A stretch of 64,000 nt of DNA, taken from contig JADKCG010000006.1 in assembly GCA_016714745.1 (NCBI GenBank), positions 1-64,000 of the forward strand. Reading direction: 5' to 3'. Under the pieces are notes generated by a model. The model was not told the DNA's origin. It did not search any database and saw nothing but the letters and a program-made list of their open reading frames with translations. The position numbers and the translations under genes were made by a program. Positions 48,001 to 55,627 of the stretch are shown in pieces. How positions within the stretch are numbered: position 1 is the stretch's first letter; each line of letters opens with the position of its first letter. This DNA comes from Elusimicrobiota bacterium (GTDB taxonomy: Bacteria > Elusimicrobiota > Elusimicrobia > FEN-1173).

Positions 48001-50844
48001 TCGCGTGAATGGAAAACCCGCCTTCATACGCTCTTCAGCGATAGCAATTAATTCTTCCCCCAACCGGCCCTTCTTTAGTGCGGCGATCATACGAAGGCGA
48101 TAGGCTGAAGCAACTTCAGGGGTATCCCGGAGATGTCGGATTAAGCTGACGTAAAGAGCCAGGTCAAACCCATCCTCAGTATAGAAATCCGCTTTTAATC
48201 GAGCGGAGGGTTCAGAAGTATCACGTGAGACCGTGAGCGGAGCGAAAGCCCATTTTGATGAAGGATCCATCAAGTGAGAAAAAGCCCATGGGCTAAACGT
48301 TCCGTGGCCAAAAACACCGACGAGGGGCAGACCCCAAACGATGGAGACCATCATGGCAGGGTAAAGAGTCATGAGGATCCCTGGCCCCAGTAAAAGCAGG
48401 TGAAGGAAAAAAGCGTTAACCAATAAGCTGGCCCCGTATTGAATCTTCCAATTTCGAACAGCGTCGACATCGCCTCGATCCAACCGGCCCGCCGAAATGG
48501 CGTGTTGAAGATCAATTTCAATGTTTTTAATGTGCAAGAAGACGAAACCAACAAAAATAAGCGGGATAAACCAGGGAACCGAAAGCGCCAAGCTCATGTA
48601 CCCCGCGCCAGCGATAAAAAGATCTTCCTGCAAGGTTTTATTTTTCAGAAACCGCTGGGTCAAAGGTTGCACAATCCCTTTCCATATATCGGCGGCCAGG
48701 GGGAGCGCCTCCCTTTCTTGAAATTGAAGGCCGTGATAAATATTTTTTCCGCCGATTTGGCTCGTCGCTATGGGGTTTTTTATCCCTCCTTTTTCTCTGG
48801 CAACAGCTTCTTGCCCTGGTTCAGCGGCCAATGTAATCCCGGCGGAACCGTCGACAGTGTGACGAACAACAGCGAAATTCGGGGTGGCGGTAATGTCCTT
48901 CGATGCAACACGAAGAGCAAGGCTGGCCCGGCGGGCGTTCTCATTGGTAAGGGTGACCAAGGAATCAAAATCAGGGGTCCCCGCTTGAGCATATTTCAAA
49001 ACCTGCAAAACCAACTTGGTCGCCAAAGATTCGTTCCCCAAAGCCGTGGCCGCTTTTTCGAAACCCGGGGTGGGTTTGGCGGCGGTCAGGCGGGCGAAAT
49101 TCAAGAAGATGGTTTGACCCGAAAAAAGTTTTTCCAACGGCAACGGGTCGCGGGCGAAAACATCCAAGTAATTGTTTTCTCTGGGAACCTCGGTGATCTT
49201 TGGGGTGACCACGACATACGACATGTCTTTTTTACGCAACAGGTTTATCAGACCCTCAGAGTGAAACCCGCCGGCCACCAAAACTGCCGTGGGGGTCTTT
49301 TGCAACTTCATTTGAGCCGAGAGGTTTTCAACGAAAGAGGCATTTCGTTGAACAGCGATTCGACAAAAATCTTCTGCCGGTTTTAGAAACGTGCCCAGAG
49401 ATACGTGCTCGACAGGCCGTCCCTGAACGGACAGGGCTTCCACCGCAGTGGCGATCTTGTGGATGTCATCCCGTTCTTTCTCATAGGATGTCCAGTCGTC
49501 CGGAGTCATGGCCTGGGCCGCCAATTTGCTCAGAAGGGCCAGATGGCGGGAAACGGAAACCAACTTCTTTTGTTCGGACGTTGTCGCCAGGCGGGATTGG
49601 ACGTCTCGCTCCGCTTCCGCCAATTCTTCCAAAAGTTTGTTGCGGTCGACCCTCTCGGCTAGCAAAACGTATTCGATGTAATCGGATAATTGGGAAAGGT
49701 CATCGAGAGGGATGTTGTGGTTGTGACAAAGGGATTTGAGGAACCGTTGATATTCCCCACAGACCAGTTGGCCCGTTCGGTATTGGAGGCTCCGCTGAAC
49801 CAAAAGATCCAACTGTTGTTTTGGAAGTTGACTGGCCAGCAGTTCCACCAATTCTAGACGTTCTTTCTCCACACGCTTAAAATCCAAGGTGTCTTCGGAG
49901 TCAAGGGCTTTGACCAAAAGGCGAAGGTTTGGGTAGGGACCGGAGGAATCAACCCCCGATGCTCCCGTCAAAAACCGGACATAAGAACCCAATCCTTCTT
50001 TTTGGTCCTGGTATGACTGGAAATGCCGATCGAAATCTTTAAGCTTCTGGGAGTAAATCGTGTCTTTCAGTGAAAAGACGTCTTTCTTCAGGTCAGAGAG
50101 AATCTTTGTGAACTCAGGCTTAAACGCGTTGGCATCTTTCAATGCTTGGACATTGGCGAGATAAAGGTCTGTGTCTTCAACCCCCCATAAAGTCAGCGGC
50201 GTGGGGGCCGTGATCCCGGCAAACTCCGGGCCGCCGATGCGCCCTGATTTCAGAAAATATTCGGCCACATCGCGAGTCACCGAGATATCCGGCCAATTTC
50301 GGTAAGGGGCCAAATTAAATTCCCCTTGGGCGGCTTCAAGACCAACGAGAGAGACCCCCTGGTTTTGGCTCAACTCCTGGATCATCGCGGCCACATTCTT
50401 TTGAGCTTCCTCGATCCCGTGGGCATCCTGAATATGAACGATCATGGGAGCGTCGGGGGTTTTAGAAAAGTGGGCGTCAAGAAGAGTCCCGTAGGGAAGA
50501 ACACGTTTTGTGATTGCGGAATTCACAGAAGCCGGCATCGCTGAGTCGCCCGCCGACCCCAATAAAAAACCTGATGGAAATCGATCAGCAGAAGAAGAGT
50601 TAACAGCAACAGCTTGAGGAAGGGCGCTCAGAAGGGAAACGTTTTGGGAGTAGAGGTCGGGCGATCGGCGGATGCCCGCTGATGTGAGAAGATTCGACGC
50701 CGTGCCGGACCGTTGTTCCCGGGACTTCTTCCTCTCCGCCCAAAAAGACTTTTCAGGGGAGTAAGCGAAAAGGGATTGGGTTCCAAAATAAGTTATCGCT
50801 AAAAATCCCGATAAAACACGATACACCCCGTGTCGATTTCTCAT
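41890..50844 (-). CDS. Giant secreted/membrane multidomain protein, upstream part (Tiki/ChaN-like, two GHKL ATPases, propeller, HExxH)
   Basis: An open frame of 2,984 codons. Order: signal peptide ending at SLFAYSPEKSFW (about 25-35); Tiki/TraB/ChaN-like domain (about 130-620) with HIQDAH, VGLEAAQGEF and VLVAGGFHSEG; membrane module (733-872); GHKL ATPase 1 with ELINNGWDAMGDSIGRFGRG near 970; beta-propeller-like repeats of the form FDxxGxGYVW (about 1,500-1,930); GHKL ATPase 2 with WLRDNIQNADKA, DRGEGMDLHDV and GFFGRGW (about 2,195-2,420); zincin motif VVHENVHAYEGTNEESH near 2,700; several membrane segments; then the second module. After residue about 2,975 the frame is lost at a 32-bp gap. 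With that gap filled, 36831-50844 reads as one 4,681-residue protein. Function unknown; domain names other than GHKL and HExxH are by motif only. Confidence 0.85.
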   Translation of the reverse strand: MRNRHGVYRVLSGFLAITYFGTQSLFAYSPEKSFWAERKKSREQRSGTASNLLTSAGIRRSPDLYSQNVSLLSALPQAVAVNSSSADRFPSGFLLGSAGDSAMPASVNSAITKRVLPYGTLLDAHFSKTPDAPMIVHIQDAHGIEEAQKNVAAMIQELSQNQGVSLVGLEAAQGEFNLAPYRNWPDISVTRDVAEYFLKSGRIGGPEFAGITAPTPLTLWGVEDTDLYLANVQALKDANAFKPEFTKILSDLKKDVFSLKDTIYSQKLKDFDRHFQSYQDQKEGLGSYVRFLTGASGVDSSGPYPNLRLLVKALDSEDTLDFKRVEKERLELVELLASQLPKQQLDLLVQRSLQYRTGQLVCGEYQRFLKSLCHNHNIPLDDLSQLSDYIEYVLLAERVDRNKLLEELAEAERDVQSRLATTSEQKKLVSVSRHLALLSKLAAQAMTPDDWTSYEKERDDIHKIATAVEALSVQGRPVEHVSLGTFLKPAEDFCRIAVQRNASFVENLSAQMKLQKTPTAVLVAGGFHSEGLINLLRKKDMSYVVVTPKITEVPRENNYLDVFARDPLPLEKLFSGQTIFLNFARLTAAKPTPGFEKAATALGNESLATKLVLQVLKYAQAGTPDFDSLVTLTNENARRASLALRVASKDITATPNFAVVRHTVDGSAGITLAAEPGQEAVAREKGGIKNPIATSQIGGKNIYHGLQFQEREALPLAADIWKGIVQPLTQRFLKNKTLQEDLFIAGAGYMSLALSVPWFIPLIFVGFVFLHIKNIEIDLQHAISAGRLDRGDVDAVRNWKIQYGASLLVNAFFLHLLLLGPGILMTLYPAMMVSIVWGLPLVGVFGHGTFSPWAFSHLMDPSSKWAFAPLTVSRDTSEPSARLKADFYTEDGFDLALYVSLIRHLRDTPEVASAYRLRMIAALKKGRLGEELIAIAEERMKAGFPFTRARLDTLMEGQSETAHQALVELINNGWDAMGDSIGRFGRGLFQAVGQLKEDGDSLTFMSVPEEEKRMRYSVVFRKVDGVIRVNFKAEELSHTGTAGTEVILRMKKGWDVDATERFLGRKLGRSRRGLLLRGNKDFELANHLESLATLGGESPSFRLGNRGVQYWISADGQEIHVKDSGHGLAVLAHPGTQQEMSVLLESVPVPYVSTNRSSEELQRALANKDWSANGDEILVERGAGPQGSVQFQIGGTEVETESVKGVHLSPEIVLDLPTACDQKESRDRLRLDDPVTVAALKEVTDEVLKEFIARPSEIAPIVNALFAVYRVFQKGSRPRSSRPEDDLAVYLKDQLGGILPTLDRNAWVLIPSELEGRLADDSLGKRQPVVLDGELFKFNPETVKGEIIMSGRNTVWKVNLKDNIYIRVGGALLLNRSVFDFLNQSDRVFPGKGPLILNLLFGFWIGYGEKTSYEDELMGSSLAAKAVSSSDSNHALQERAQALLSVAHTQAPNLDNLMRGVIPRHLLLGGDGNLVRLERYLAVMNFVEWGVGEEIGDAVEQFSWLEEVDPPVISPGGTAYSRVGRKKTQSIFRWTDGRTIVHGMDIAQSPLFDSKGFGYVWVKRGGKWSLLRLKDGKPVLENRDNVEQTLFDGNGNGYVISSLGSLKSLHGLKEGTATALLVDQKNMTNVYLSDEGSCFVSFSQGPKTIVQSLTNGTNKNILELSDWTRLKSRNGIVSITDLLNHNKTYLLTGGKAIPVWEDGDDVSSEVFVGPHGQAYGVSRSDSRRVFAAVGGQVKAIIEGYDFFNDPRFSSDGSAFFIALKGDQYSLILVNKGIKTVLLQGKEEIERPSFDPNGNAYVWVDEALVRVLYRCDAGGSTEKIIEIEKSEKIKTRGPLFDSSGYGYYAVRNGIDSSWSVYSLTTQEKLLTVNEMNLMEVSDGGHLFFDGSISGLPEDKNVWLPFDKPERGIPSLHVFWGGVHLDLKIFGKHVGSMSELNLGYAVTKDNEKTYRIRRLDSLEATIAQKPGDVHRVFKKQRWGSINRKQKIRAMQNLIFFQWRADEIETITWLLPFSRGETLKGLSKENRDWLTRLEGQVRILDRKVVGEFLDNAGAVLGNDEEFNLVVKRWLSLFSSDDGERALALSRFMRNSSLGWDSFSVPLDADQHFPPLVRYLSGEQKFEFMTPDEDRQGVSPHWSPVPLSSLAGLRANTQILSGDTLSIDMVREALPENGFPATENEIRRNASAGAGNEWLRDNIQNADKALIRSGSKDPIDVTVSPLLGKDKVTLRVATRDRGEGMDLHDVLNFLLPLDESSNRAATDRSKGFFGRGWYKNLSGADKVQFTTGKKGSDQHLFFQASKINGQWMVTHFEERGGDYTGTEMVWMKDYSGSWEEFQSQGELEAAIFADDLLTYVGVLGNDREIYFKGKKVSDPVEEVAAVGWAEGERIRLVQRKSMKTGVIQSGYYVEDLGQTPDLYRLLPLERAEVWRNKGVTLDLAPSTPLSRERAGLSQMDIHGDRLSKGVLALDLKFRAIELDYALPVDYLYRSHHLAKNISPQSIQLARKINQGNWSDINADEVSLLGNSDFMAQVLAQVKVGKTEMSMEDLRMEFLRRSQSHEGFKDLVDSPHLPPSFQRVLKAAIANQSSGSLARFTREEDTWEYQKDPLTHGQKALADFISGFMTPWLRKKGGSDAQAIYKVSFGNGKLGMARMGKGWISLNKKDPSVMNWLSWATNPSTFTPDESYAIAWDILETVVHENVHAYEGTNEESHNDAFKQRMLSQFLELVELGVAPEKWALGQISPVSSITGEDSQGRATSQWGLKLAEWIGSKLDPEHGREWFGARYKKYAGYIEWIFGANVAFWGFMATLAFAGGPMGWAIAPAVGVVYGILFVASHFIPKFMAPVTKVNVGILETVAMGLIYGVLIGGTPFLLGAVPLLGVPEFGVQAAGILWGLAGFLHPSIDQEKKAKLPTRWSLKNKTLQEDLFIAGAGYMSLALSVPWFIPLIFVGFVFLHIKNIEIDLQHAISAGRLDHSIRGQLIG
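48232..48645. repeat. Internal direct repeat, copy 2 (414 bp, intact)
   Basis: The full-length copy of the membrane module inside the giant gene. Bases 48445-48476 are the 32 bp missing from the other copy. Over the shared 382 bp I find a single mismatch, so the duplication is very recent, homogenised, or an assembly product. Confidence 0.97.
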
Positions 50845-50850
50845 GCGATT

Positions 50851-50904
50851 ATTCTACCCCATGAACCCCGAATTTCCCCTTAACAACTTGTAACATTTTT
50901 GTAA
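50851..50904 (-). promoter_or_regulatory. Promoter region of giant gene 1
   Basis: Reading on the minus strand: two TTACAA boxes 11 bp apart (50904-50899 and 50893-50888), then four bases, TTAAGGGG (50883-50876), 19 bases, TAGAAT (50856-50851) and six bases to the ATG. The same elements with almost identical spacing precede giant gene 2. No Shine-Dalgarno sequence is possible. Confidence 0.65.
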
Positions 50905-50917
50905 CATTTTTCAGCCG

Positions 50918-50936
50918 CACAGCTGTCCGGAGAATA
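50918..50936. repeat. MITE end interrupted by IS insertion; 15-bp target duplication
   Basis: CACAGCTGTCCGGAGAATA is the left end of the MITE seen complete at 61184. It is cut by the IS pair and resumes at 56232. GCTGTCCGGAGAATA (50922-50936) is repeated at 56232-56246, flanking both ISs as a probable target-site duplication. Confidence 0.8.
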
Positions 50937-51279
50937 TGTTCTGTCGCGCCAAAACGGGACAAATGGGAAGGCAAAGAAGGACACCCCGGACGAGCCTAAA
51001 AAACAGCCCCGGACGTGGAATGGATCCCGTCACCCCGGTGGGCCCCCAAAGGGGTCGGCGCCAACCGCGGGGAGTGGGTGATAAAAATCGGCTCAGAGTT
51101 GCTCGGCTAAATGCAATGCCGGTCACTGATGGTTCGTCTCCCCGGCGGAGCCTGCCCCGTTGTGACTGTATGCGCGGGCCGGGGTCCAATCCGTAAAACT
51201 TTATTTAAGAAGCCATTTTAAACCCTGGATCCCGGCCTTCGCCGGGATGACGGGCCTATTGAATCTTAAGTGACCAGCA

Positions 51280-51503
51280 TTACGAATAAATGGGTTTGGA
51301 ACCGTTCGCGGAGTCAGAAGGGGTTGACGATGGCCGCGCGTGGTAAGCCTTGCAACTCTCCCAGAGATAATCCAGATAGGCCTTGGGAAATTCATGGCTC
51401 AAATAGTTCGACACCATCTTCGTCAAGGTCGATCCACGCTTTTGAGCCTCTCTTCCAATCGGCCATAGAGAGCGTCGTCCATATCCAGGATCAATCGTTT
51501 CAT
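51280..51503 (-). pseudogene. Ribbon-helix-helix-like passenger protein, copy A (frameshifted)
   Basis: Starts at ATG 51503, overlapping the transposase stop by four bases (ATGA). The first residues (MKRLILDMDDALYGRLEERL) resemble copies B and C; a shift then leads to GSTLTKMVSNYLSHEFPKAY. The span is not a multiple of three. By pattern it is a CopG-like DNA-binding protein of about 73 residues. Confidence 0.6.
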
Positions 51504-52790
51504 GGCCGCGTCTCCATCTCCGGGGGCAAAGACCTCCGACGTTTCTCTGGCACAACAAAGTGCGCCAGCGTGCTCCCGCGCCATATCACCGAAATCTCCG
51601 TGTGTGGCCGCCGTGGCCCTGTCGGTAGGCGCAGTGCCACCGTCACCTTCTGGCGGATCGGCGCTCCTTTGGGAATTTTCCATGTCTCCCCACCGAATTC
51701 AATGCTCCCCGTTTTGTCCACCACACGCTCATAGTGCAACGCGAAAACAAGATCCATGGGCGTTTTCGCCGGGATATCGTTCAAGTAGGCCCGCCCGTCC
51801 TCCAACGCTTTCTTCCACCGTTTATCTGGAATTTCTCCCGTCTCTGCGTGCGGGTGCTTCTCGTTGTAGAAGTCCACTTCCTCCTTCAAGACTTCGTTGG
51901 CTTTCGCCAGAGTCGTGATCTTGTATCTCGCACAGATACGGAATTCGCGACTGAAAATACCCAAACCGTTTTTCGATCTTCCCTTCGATTCCGGACGGCC
52001 AGGGCCCGCCAATTTCAACGTGATCTCCAAACTCTTGAGCGCCCGCGAAAACTGCGTGTGTCCCTCCGTCGCCGGAGCGAAGATGCTGTGGTTGTCCGTG
52101 TAATACGCCAACGGGCATCCGTAGAGCTCCACTGTCGTTCGCACCACCCGGAGGTGGTTCCAGGACGTGTCCCGTTCCACCAGAATCGCTCCCACCACCT
52201 TGCGACTGTGGTCGTCTTCCGTCATGATCAGCACATCGTTCCTCTTGCGCGCCGGCACCCACCCGTGGATGGAACTGTCGTGCTGGAACAGCATCCCGAT
52301 CCCGCCCATCTCAAAGCGGATGAAGGGTTTCCGACAGGTGTCCGTCGCCGGGTCGTAATACCCTGCGCGATCGCCCACCGTCTCAGCGTGTCCCGCTGAT
52401 ACCGCGTGCCAAACCGTTGTTGGCACTGTTGCGCCAGAAACGCAAAGTTATAGTGCCCCCGAAACGGGAGCGGCGCCTCCGTCCGAATGTATTTCAACTC
52501 CTCTTCTAAATACCCACGCACCTCCGATGGCAATCGGCCCACTCCGTCTCCGGGCGCTGATACAGCCACCCTTCGTTCGCCCCTTCCCGCCAGGTTTTGC
52601 GCCATCGGTCCTTCAGCACATACAGTCGCGTCCGGCTAATCTCCAGCCATTCCATCGCTTTGGCCGCTGGCATTTTCCCCAGAACGAACTGCTCCACAAT
52701 GTTCCACACCGTCCGCCAGCTCATTCGCCGATGCAGTTGTTCTCGGCTCTCCGGAGATTTCATTCCTTTTCGTATCCGTTTCTCGTCCAT
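51500..52790 (-). CDS. DDE transposase, copy A (frameshifted)
   Basis: N-terminal helix-turn-helix part (52790-52506) with MSWRTVWNIVEQFVLGKMPA and TRLYVLKDRW; a frame change near 52530, then SEVRGYLEEELKYIRTEAP, another shift near 52360, then the rve-type catalytic core: Asp in LFQHDSSIHGW, Asp in YYTDNHSIFAPA and the PESKG segment, where a further shift (near 51990) alters the Glu-containing helix. Probably inactive as written. About 430 residues when joined. Confidence 0.8.
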
Positions 52791-52808
52791 GGGCCCCTCC
52801 TCCTTTTT

Positions 52809-53313
52809 TTAACTCGGGGCACATTCTCTCACCTTTTTTAGGGTCGCATCCATCTCTTTTGTTTTTGCAATCTTCCAAGACCACAAAATACCGCCGTATG
52901 CCGTCGAGCGCCACGGGAAATACCTCCGCTATCCCCTTTGTTTTTGCAATCACCTGTAGCGATTTTATTCGACGCATCTTCTCGCGATGAACCCATTCCA
53001 ATCCCCTTGGTTTTGCAATCAAACTCCTTTTTTCTCGGTTTCGCCTTCTTTGTTCTTCCCGGTTACGCTCCACCGCCGCAGGGTGTTTGTTTCGCCACTC
53101 TCGCCAATACCCGGGATTCTTTTTGCGCCAGGCCGCTCTCTTTTCTGCGGTCATGGCCACGCTCAACGGATTCCTCTCCCGCCACTGGCGCCACAATTCA
53201 CGCGCCCGCACTTTTCGGCAGGACTCCCTTGAACACACTTTTTGTCGTCGATAGGATCGCTTATACGGTTGGAACAGCTCGCCGCAGATGCGGCACGTCT
53301 TCCGTCGCTTCAT
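52809..53313 (-). CDS. Cys-rich passenger protein of the insertion sequence, copy A
   Basis: Starts MKRRKTCRICGELFQPYKRS with a CxxC and a later VCSRESCRK, a likely zinc-binding pair, then a very basic Trp-rich helix (KKNPGYWREWRNKHP). It differs from copy C by an extra stretch of about 90 bp and a shift near the end; in the other frame it ends VRECAPS before the transposase RBS. Present in both IS copies at the same place, so part of the element. Function unknown. Confidence 0.65.
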
Positions 53314-53662
53314 GGGGTTTCACCTCCCCACAAAGTCTACGGTTTCTTTTCAGGCGAGGCTCCTGAAAATGCTTCACCCTTTTCTATCTCCTTGCTTCAA
53401 ACCACCCAAATGTCATGGAGGGATAATAAAGGGTCACACGCCCTGTCCTCTTTTCTATTCCTTTGTCCCGTTTTCAACGCGACAGAACAGTCGTTGTCCT
53501 GTCGCGTTAAAACGGGACAAATGGGAAGGCAAAGCGAGACATCCCGGACGAGCCTAAAAAACAGCCCCGGTCATGCAATGGTTCCCGCCTTCCCGGTGGG
53601 CCCCCCAAGGGGTCGGCGCCAACCGCGGGAAGTGGGTGATGAGACTTTTTCAGAATAGCTGG

Positions 53663-53881
53663 CTAAATGGGTTTCGAGCCGCTCGCACCGCCAGAAGGAC
53701 TTGACGACGGTCGCGCGTGGTAAGCCTTACATCTCTCCCAGATATATTCGAAATAGATCCTCGGAAATTCCCGCCGCAAATAGTTCGACACCATCTCCGT
53801 CAGGGTCGTCCCCCGCTTGTGAGCCTCTCGTTCCAATGGGTCATAGAGCTCGTCAGCCAGGTGGACAACCAACCGTTTCAT
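53663..53881 (-). CDS. Ribbon-helix-helix-like passenger protein, copy B
   Basis: 72 residues: MKRLVVHLADELYDPLEREA then HKRGTTLTEMVSNYLRREFP. A beta-strand followed by two helices fits a CopG/Arc-type DNA-binding fold. The start overlaps the stop of the transposase fragment (ATGA). It may regulate the transposase or act like a lone antitoxin; no partner toxin is visible. Confidence 0.65.
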   Translation of the reverse strand: MKRLVVHLADELYDPLEREAHKRGTTLTEMVSNYLRREFPRIYFEYIWERCKAYHARPSSSPSGGASGSKPI

Positions 53882-54120
53882 GGCCGCGTCTCCATCTCCG
53901 GGGGCAAAGACCTCCGCCGTTTCTCTGGCACAACAAAGTGCGCCAACGTGCTCCCGCGCCATATCACCGAAATCTCCGTATGCGGCCGCCGGGGCCCCGT
54001 CGGCAGGCGTAGCGCCACCTTCACTTTATGGCGGATCGGCGCTCCTTTGGGAATTTTCCATGTCTCGCCACCGAATTCAATGCTCCCCGTTTTATCCACC
54101 ACGCGCTCATAGTGCAACGC
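53878..54120 (-). pseudogene. Transposase C-terminal fragment, copy B
   Basis: About 80 codons identical in pattern to the transposase C-terminus (LHYERVVDKTGSIEFGGETW, ending PPEMETRP). It has no catalytic residues and arose from the tandem duplication in IS copy C. Confidence 0.85.
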
Positions 54121-54322
54121 AAATCGCACCGCCAGAAGGAGTTGACGACGGTTGCGCGTGGTAATCCTTACATCTCTCCCAGATATATTCGAAATAGACC
54201 CTCGGAAATTCACGACGCAAATAGGTCGACACCATCTCCGTCAGGGTCGTTCCCCGCTTGTGAGCCTCTCGTTCCAATGGGTCATAGAGCTCGTCAGCCA
54301 GGTGGACAACCTGCCGTTTCAT
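54107..54322 (-). CDS. Ribbon-helix-helix-like passenger protein, copy C
   Basis: 71 residues, MKRQVVHLADELYDPLEREA and so on; the C-terminus (GGAICVAL) is altered by the duplication junction. The ATG at 54322 overlaps the transposase stop by four bases, so both are translationally coupled. Confidence 0.65.
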   Translation of the reverse strand: MKRQVVHLADELYDPLEREAHKRGTTLTEMVSTYLRREFPRVYFEYIWERCKDYHAQPSSTPSGGAICVAL

Positions 54323-55609
54323 GGCCGCGTCTCCATCTCCGGGGGCAAAGACCTCCGACGTGTCTGCGGCACAATAAAGTGTGCCAGTGTGCTCCCCCGC
54401 CAGATCACGGAAATCTCCGTGTGCGGCCGCCGGGGCCCCGTCGGCAGGCGCAGGGCCACCGTCACGGTCTGGCGGATGGGTGCGCCTTTGGGAATTCTCC
54501 ATGTTTGACCACCGAACTCAATGCTCCCCGTCTTGTCCACCACACGCTCGTAATGCAACGAGAAAATAAGATCCAGCGGCGTTTTGGCCGGAATATCGTT
54601 CAGGTAGGCCCGCCCGTCCTCCAAGGCCTTCTTCCATCGTTTATCCGGAATTTCTCCCGTCTCCGCATGCGGGTGTTTCTCGTTGTAGAACGCCACCTCC
54701 TCACGCAAGAGCTCGTTGGCTTTCGCCAGAGTCGTGATCTTGTATCGTTCGCACAAATACGGAACTCTTGACTGAAAATACCCAAACCGTTTTTCGATTT
54801 TTCCCTTCGATTCTGGACGGCGGGGCCCCGCCAATTTCAACGTGATGTCCAAACTCTTTAGCGCCCGCGAAAACTGCGTGTGACCCTCGGTCGCAGGCGC
54901 AAAGAGGCTGTGGTTGTCGGTGTAATAGGCCAGCGGACATCCAAAGAGCTCCACCGTCGATCGCACGGCTTGCAGGTGGTTCCAGGACGTGTCCTGCTCC
55001 ACCAGAATGGCGCCCACCACCTTACGGCTGTGGTCGTCTTCCGTCATGATCAGCACATCGTTTCGTCGGCGCGCCGGAACCCACCCGTGAATGGAACTGT
55101 CGTGTTGGAACAGCATCCCGATTCCTCCCATCTCGAAGCGGATGAACGGTTTTCGACAGGTGTCCACCGCAGGGTCGTAATACCCTTGCGCGATCGCCCA
55201 CCGCCTCAGCGTATCCCGCTGAAACCGCTTGCCAAACCGTTGCTCGCACTGTTGCGCCAGAAACGCAAAGTTGTAATGCCCACGAAACGGCTTCGGCGCC
55301 TCTGTCCGAATGTAGTTCAACTCCTCTTCCAAATACCCACGCACCTCCGATGGTAACCGCCCCGGTTTCCGGGCGTTGATACAACCACCCTTCCCTCGCA
55401 CCCTCCCGCCACGTTTTGAGCCATCGGTCCTTCAGCACATACAACCGCGTTCGGCTGATCCCCAACCATTCCATCGCTTTGGCCGGCGGCATTTTCCTCA
55501 GTACGAACTGCTCCACGATGTTCCATACCGTCCGCCAGCTCATTCGCCGATGCAACTGGTCCCGACTCCGATGGGTTTTCACTCCTTTGCGTATCCGTTT
55601 CTCGTCCAT
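54319..55609 (-). CDS. DDE transposase, copy C (one frameshift)
   Basis: ATG at 55609 with GGAGG upstream. N-terminal helix-turn-helix (MSWRTVWNIVEQFVLRKMPP, SRTRLYVLKDRWLKTW), a frame change near 55370 at RPETG, then a continuous core. Catalytic Asp in LFQHDSSIHGWVPAR, Asp in LAYYTDNHSLFAPA, and Glu in PESKGKIEKRFGYFQ, an intact DDE triad. Joined length is about 430 residues. Copy A also breaks at the RPET position, but with a different offset, so programmed frameshifting is not shown. This is the more intact of the two transposases. Confidence 0.85.
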
Positions 55610-55627
55610 GGGCCCCTCCTTCATTTT

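Larger units (their letters stand above)
50937..53489. mobile_element. Insertion sequence copy A with passenger genes
   Basis: About 2.55 kb bounded by inverted repeats beginning TGTTCTGTCGCG and continuing AAAACGGGACAAA at both ends (left 50937-50963, right 53463-53489). It holds, on the minus strand, a small Cys-rich gene, a DDE transposase and a ribbon-helix-helix-like gene. Bases 50964-51279 are non-coding and include a CCCGGCCTTCGCCGGGATGA repeat of the dispersed extragenic type. The long flanking duplication and transposase style suggest an IS1202/ISNCY-like group; this is an inference. Confidence 0.85.
53680..54563. repeat. Tandem duplication of about 442 bp inside IS copy C
   Basis: 53680-54121 and 54122-54563 are near-identical units, each holding the small ribbon-helix-helix gene and the last 80 codons of the transposase. 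The junction motif CGCACCGCCAGAAGGA occurs at 53684 and 54126. Confidence 0.85.

Noticed and set aside
52300..55400. Programmed frameshift in the IS transposase
   Set aside because: Both copies break near RPET, but the offsets differ and the local sequences are not a shared slippery site, so errors or decay explain it as well.
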